NCBI GenBank assembly: GCA_946886375.1
Contig: CAMPIL010000140.1
Location: 1-8,805 of the forward strand
DNA from: an uncultured Phycisphaerales bacterium
Lineage (GTDB): Bacteria; Planctomycetota; Phycisphaerae; Phycisphaerales; SM1A02
DNA: 8,805 nucleotides
Reading direction: 5' to 3'
The notes under the pieces are model-generated. The model did not search any database and was not told the DNA's origin. It was given only the letters and a program-made list of their open reading frames with translations. The first letter of the stretch is position 1. The number at the start of each line of letters is the position of its first letter. The position numbers and the translations under genes were made by a program. Positions 6,741 through 8,805 of the stretch are shown piece by piece.

Positions 6741-7922
6741 ATGCGAGTGGTCATGTTCTATCATTCCCTGATCTCCGATTGGAACCACGGCAACGCCCAT
6801 TTTCTGCGCGGCGTCGTCACGGAACTCAAGACGCGCGGGCACGATGTCATCGTGTACGAGCCGCAGGATGGCTGGAGCCTGCGCAACCTGCTGGAGCACT
6901 ACGGCGAAGAGGCCGTGCAGGATTTCCGCGAGGCTTATCCGCACCTGCAAAGCGTTCTGTATCGCGCCGCCGATCTGGACCTCGATCACGCCCTGGATGG
7001 CGCGGACCTTGTCATCGTTCACGAATGGAACGATCACGACCTGGTGCGGCGAATCGGCAAACACCGCGCCAAGCGCGGCGGATACAAACTGCTCTTCCAC
7101 GATACGCACCACCGCTCCGTGACTGATCCGGCCAGCATGGCGCGGTACGACCTTTCTCATTACGACGGGGTCCTCGCCTTTGGCCAGGTCATTCGCGACA
7201 TCTACTTGAACCGCCACTGGGCCAACCAAGCCTGGACGTGGCACGAAGCCGCCGATGTGCGAATCTTCAAGCCAAACCCCAACCTCTCCACGGTCGGCGA
7301 TCTCATCTGGATCGGCAACTGGGGCGACGAAGAGCGATCGGCCGAATTGTTTGAGTTCCTCATCGAACCGGTCAAGGCCATGAATCTGCGGGCGAAGGTG
7401 CATGGCGTGCGCTATCCACAATCCGCATGCGATGCGCTGCATGCCGCCGGCATCGAGTACGGCGGGTGGCTTCCGGCTTCTGCGGTCCCCGGCGCGTATT
7501 CCTGCTACCGCCTGACCATTCACGTACCGCGTCGGCCCTACGTGGAGCGCCTGCCCGGCATTCCAACGATACGGGTGTTCGAGGCCCTGGCGTGCGGGAT
7601 TCCGCTGATCTGTTCGCCATGGCGCGACGCCGAAGGCCTTTTCACGCCCGGCCGCGACTTCCTCATTGCGCGCAGCGGCGATGAGATGAAACAACACATC
7701 CGCACGCTGCTGTCTGATCCGGCGGCCGCGGCGGCTCTTGCCGAGCGTGGGCGAGCGACCGTATTGGCCCGGCACACCTGTGCGCACCGCGTGGATGAAT
7801 TGATGCGCATCCATCACACGCTCGATGAGGGTCGCGAAGCGCCGCACAAGACGTCGCCCGCACCGGAACGGTCGTTCACGCCGCCCGCCATTGTTGCCGC
7901 ACGCGGAGCCGCCCATGCCTGA
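6741..7922 (+). CDS. CgeB-like glycosyltransferase (GT-B fold), first of a tandem pair
   Basis: A 393-residue protein with GT-B architecture and the features of the CgeB / Glyco_trans_1_2 group. The N-terminal domain opens with MRVVMFYHSLISDWNHGNAH, then HEWNDHDL (94-101) and a histidine-rich FHDTHHR (119-125). HEAADVRIFKP (168-178) marks the passage to the donor-binding half. DLIWIGNWGDEER follows, then PTIRVFEALACGIPL (275-289), where E281 occupies the position of the donor-binding glutamate of GT-B enzymes. The last 35 or so residues are charged and proline-rich and look disordered. No signal peptide or membrane segment is seen. The stop overlaps the next transferase by 8 bases. Known CgeB proteins are spore-maturation or surface glycosylation factors, but the function here is inferred only as sugar transfer; donor and acceptor are unknown. 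A long antisense reading frame over it is a shadow. Confidence 0.85.
   Translation: MRVVMFYHSLISDWNHGNAHFLRGVVTELKTRGHDVIVYEPQDGWSLRNLLEHYGEEAVQDFREAYPHLQSVLYRAADLDLDHALDGADLVIVHEWNDHDLVRRIGKHRAKRGGYKLLFHDTHHRSVTDPASMARYDLSHYDGVLAFGQVIRDIYLNRHWANQAWTWHEAADVRIFKPNPNLSTVGDLIWIGNWGDEERSAELFEFLIEPVKAMNLRAKVHGVRYPQSACDALHAAGIEYGGWLPASAVPGAYSCYRLTIHVPRRPYVERLPGIPTIRVFEALACGIPLICSPWRDAEGLFTPGRDFLIARSGDEMKQHIRTLLSDPAAAAALAERGRATVLARHTCAHRVDELMRIHHTLDEGREAPHKTSPAPERSFTPPAIVAARGAAHA
7905..7908 (+). promoter_or_regulatory. Shine-Dalgarno site for the second CgeB-like gene
   Basis: GGAG lies 6 bases before ATG 7915, inside the end of the preceding gene. It supports the 8-base overlap and translational coupling of the two transferases. 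Confidence 0.5.
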
Positions 7923-8805
7923 GGGGTTGAACATTGCGTTTTTTGGATCAAGCCTGGTCTCGGCGTACTGGAACGGCGCTGCGACGTACTACCGGGGCAT
8001 GATCCGCGCACTTCACGATCTGGGACACCGTGTCCGCTTCTTCGAGCCGGATGCCCTGGACCGCCAGGCGCATCGCGACTTGGATGATCCGGACTGGGCC
8101 GGGGTCACGGTGTATCCGGCGACAGAAGCCGATGCACTGCGCGCGCTGGACTTAGCGAGCGGCGCTGACGTGTTGATCAAGGCCAGCGGCGTCGGCGTCT
8201 TCGATGCGCTGCTGGAGCGCGAGGTTCCGCGGCGGCGAAGCGAGAACACCATCGCGATCTTTTGGGATGTCGATGCGCCGGCCACGCTTGAGCGCGTGCT
8301 GCACGACTGTCACGATCCATTTCGCTCCTTGATCCCGCAATACGATTTCATTCTGACCTATGGCGGCGGCGATCCCGTGGCCAATGCGTACAAGTCGCTC
8401 GGCGCCCGGCGCTGCGTGCCGGTGTACAACGCGCTTGATCCCATGACGCATTACCCAGCGACGCAGGACCCGTCGCTGTCCTGCGACCTGCTGTTTTTGG
8501 GCAATCGCCTGCCCGACCGCGAGGCCAGAGTCGAAGAGTTCTTCCTCAAGACCGCGCGAATGCTGCCTGATCGGTCTTTTCTGCTGGGCGGCAGCGGCTG
8601 GCAACAGCACGCCATGCCGCACAACGTGCGGTGTCTGGGTCACGTGTACACGCACATGCACAACGCGCTGAATTGCTCTGCACGGGCGGTGTTGAACATC
8701 GGCCGCCAGAGCATGGTGAATTACGGGTTCAGTCCCGCAACGCGAGTGTTTGAAGCCGCAGGCGCCGGCGCGTGCCTCATCACCGACGCTTGGGAAGGCG
8801 TGGAA
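7915..8805 (+). CDS. CgeB-like glycosyltransferase, second of the pair, cut by the right edge
   Basis: An open frame of 297 codons with no stop before the window ends, so the C-terminus is missing, perhaps several tens of residues if it matches its neighbour in length. It starts with a GT-B Rossmann strand and loop (LNIAFFGSSLVSAYWNGAAT, from residue 5), then RFFEPDALDRQAHRD, DVLIKASGVGVFD, IFWDVDAPATL and LTYGGGDPVANAY. The donor half has LLFLGNRLPDREARVEEFF, LNIGRQSMVNYGFSPATRVFEAAGAG (from about 260; E280 at the donor-binding position) and LITDAWEGVE at the edge. This is the Glyco_trans_1_2/CgeB pattern, related to but clearly different from the preceding protein: the N-terminal halves share only the fold and scattered residues. 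It is probably a cytoplasmic transferase acting in the same pathway. Donor and acceptor are unknown. Confidence 0.85.
   Translation, partial: MPEGLNIAFFGSSLVSAYWNGAATYYRGMIRALHDLGHRVRFFEPDALDRQAHRDLDDPDWAGVTVYPATEADALRALDLASGADVLIKASGVGVFDALLEREVPRRRSENTIAIFWDVDAPATLERVLHDCHDPFRSLIPQYDFILTYGGGDPVANAYKSLGARRCVPVYNALDPMTHYPATQDPSLSCDLLFLGNRLPDREARVEEFFLKTARMLPDRSFLLGGSGWQQHAMPHNVRCLGHVYTHMHNALNCSARAVLNIGRQSMVNYGFSPATRVFEAAGAGACLITDAWEGVE

Noticed and set aside
6690..7934. Antisense open frame of 414 codons over the first CgeB-like gene
   Set aside because: It mirrors the plus-strand gene's codon-position GC bias; its translation shows no family motifs, while the plus strand has clear GT-B motifs and a good ribosome site.

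Overview
The window is a GC-rich (by eye around 60% or a little more) stretch of bacterial DNA packed with one co-directional, plus-strand operon of seven genes. There is no rRNA, tRNA, mobile element, CRISPR array or clear promoter or terminator. Phylum cannot be fixed from the sequence: the proteins belong to families spread widely among GC-rich soil and plant-associated bacteria.

Layout: about 110 bases without a supported gene; an extended-SDR nucleotide-sugar epimerase resembling dTDP-L-rhamnose 4-epimerases (111-1241); a fused protein with an N-terminal glycoside-hydrolase-like TIM barrel and a C-terminal CDP-paratose/tyvelose 2-epimerase-like SDR (1238-3442); a zinc alcohol dehydrogenase-like MDR protein (3442-4449); a Gfo/Idh/MocA oxidoreductase (4446-5552); a GT4/GT-B glycosyltransferase (5549-6724); and two consecutive CgeB-like glycosyltransferases (6741-7922, and 7915 running off the right edge). 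Genes overlap by 1 to 8 bases, mostly as ATGA or TGATG junctions, except for one 16-base gap that carries a good Shine-Dalgarno site. This is the arrangement of a single translationally coupled transcript.

Together the genes look like a pathway that remodels activated sugars (two epimerases and two redox enzymes) and then transfers them (three glycosyltransferases). No protein shows an obvious membrane segment, and no sugar-activating enzyme, priming transferase, flippase or polymerase lies in the window. The product may therefore be a cytoplasmically assembled glycoside or short oligosaccharide rather than a classical O-antigen, but the window does not contain the whole cluster. The most distinctive points are the hydrolase-epimerase fusion, the glutamine where its hydrolase nucleophile would be expected, and the tandem CgeB-like pair. 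The end product is not identifiable from this sequence.
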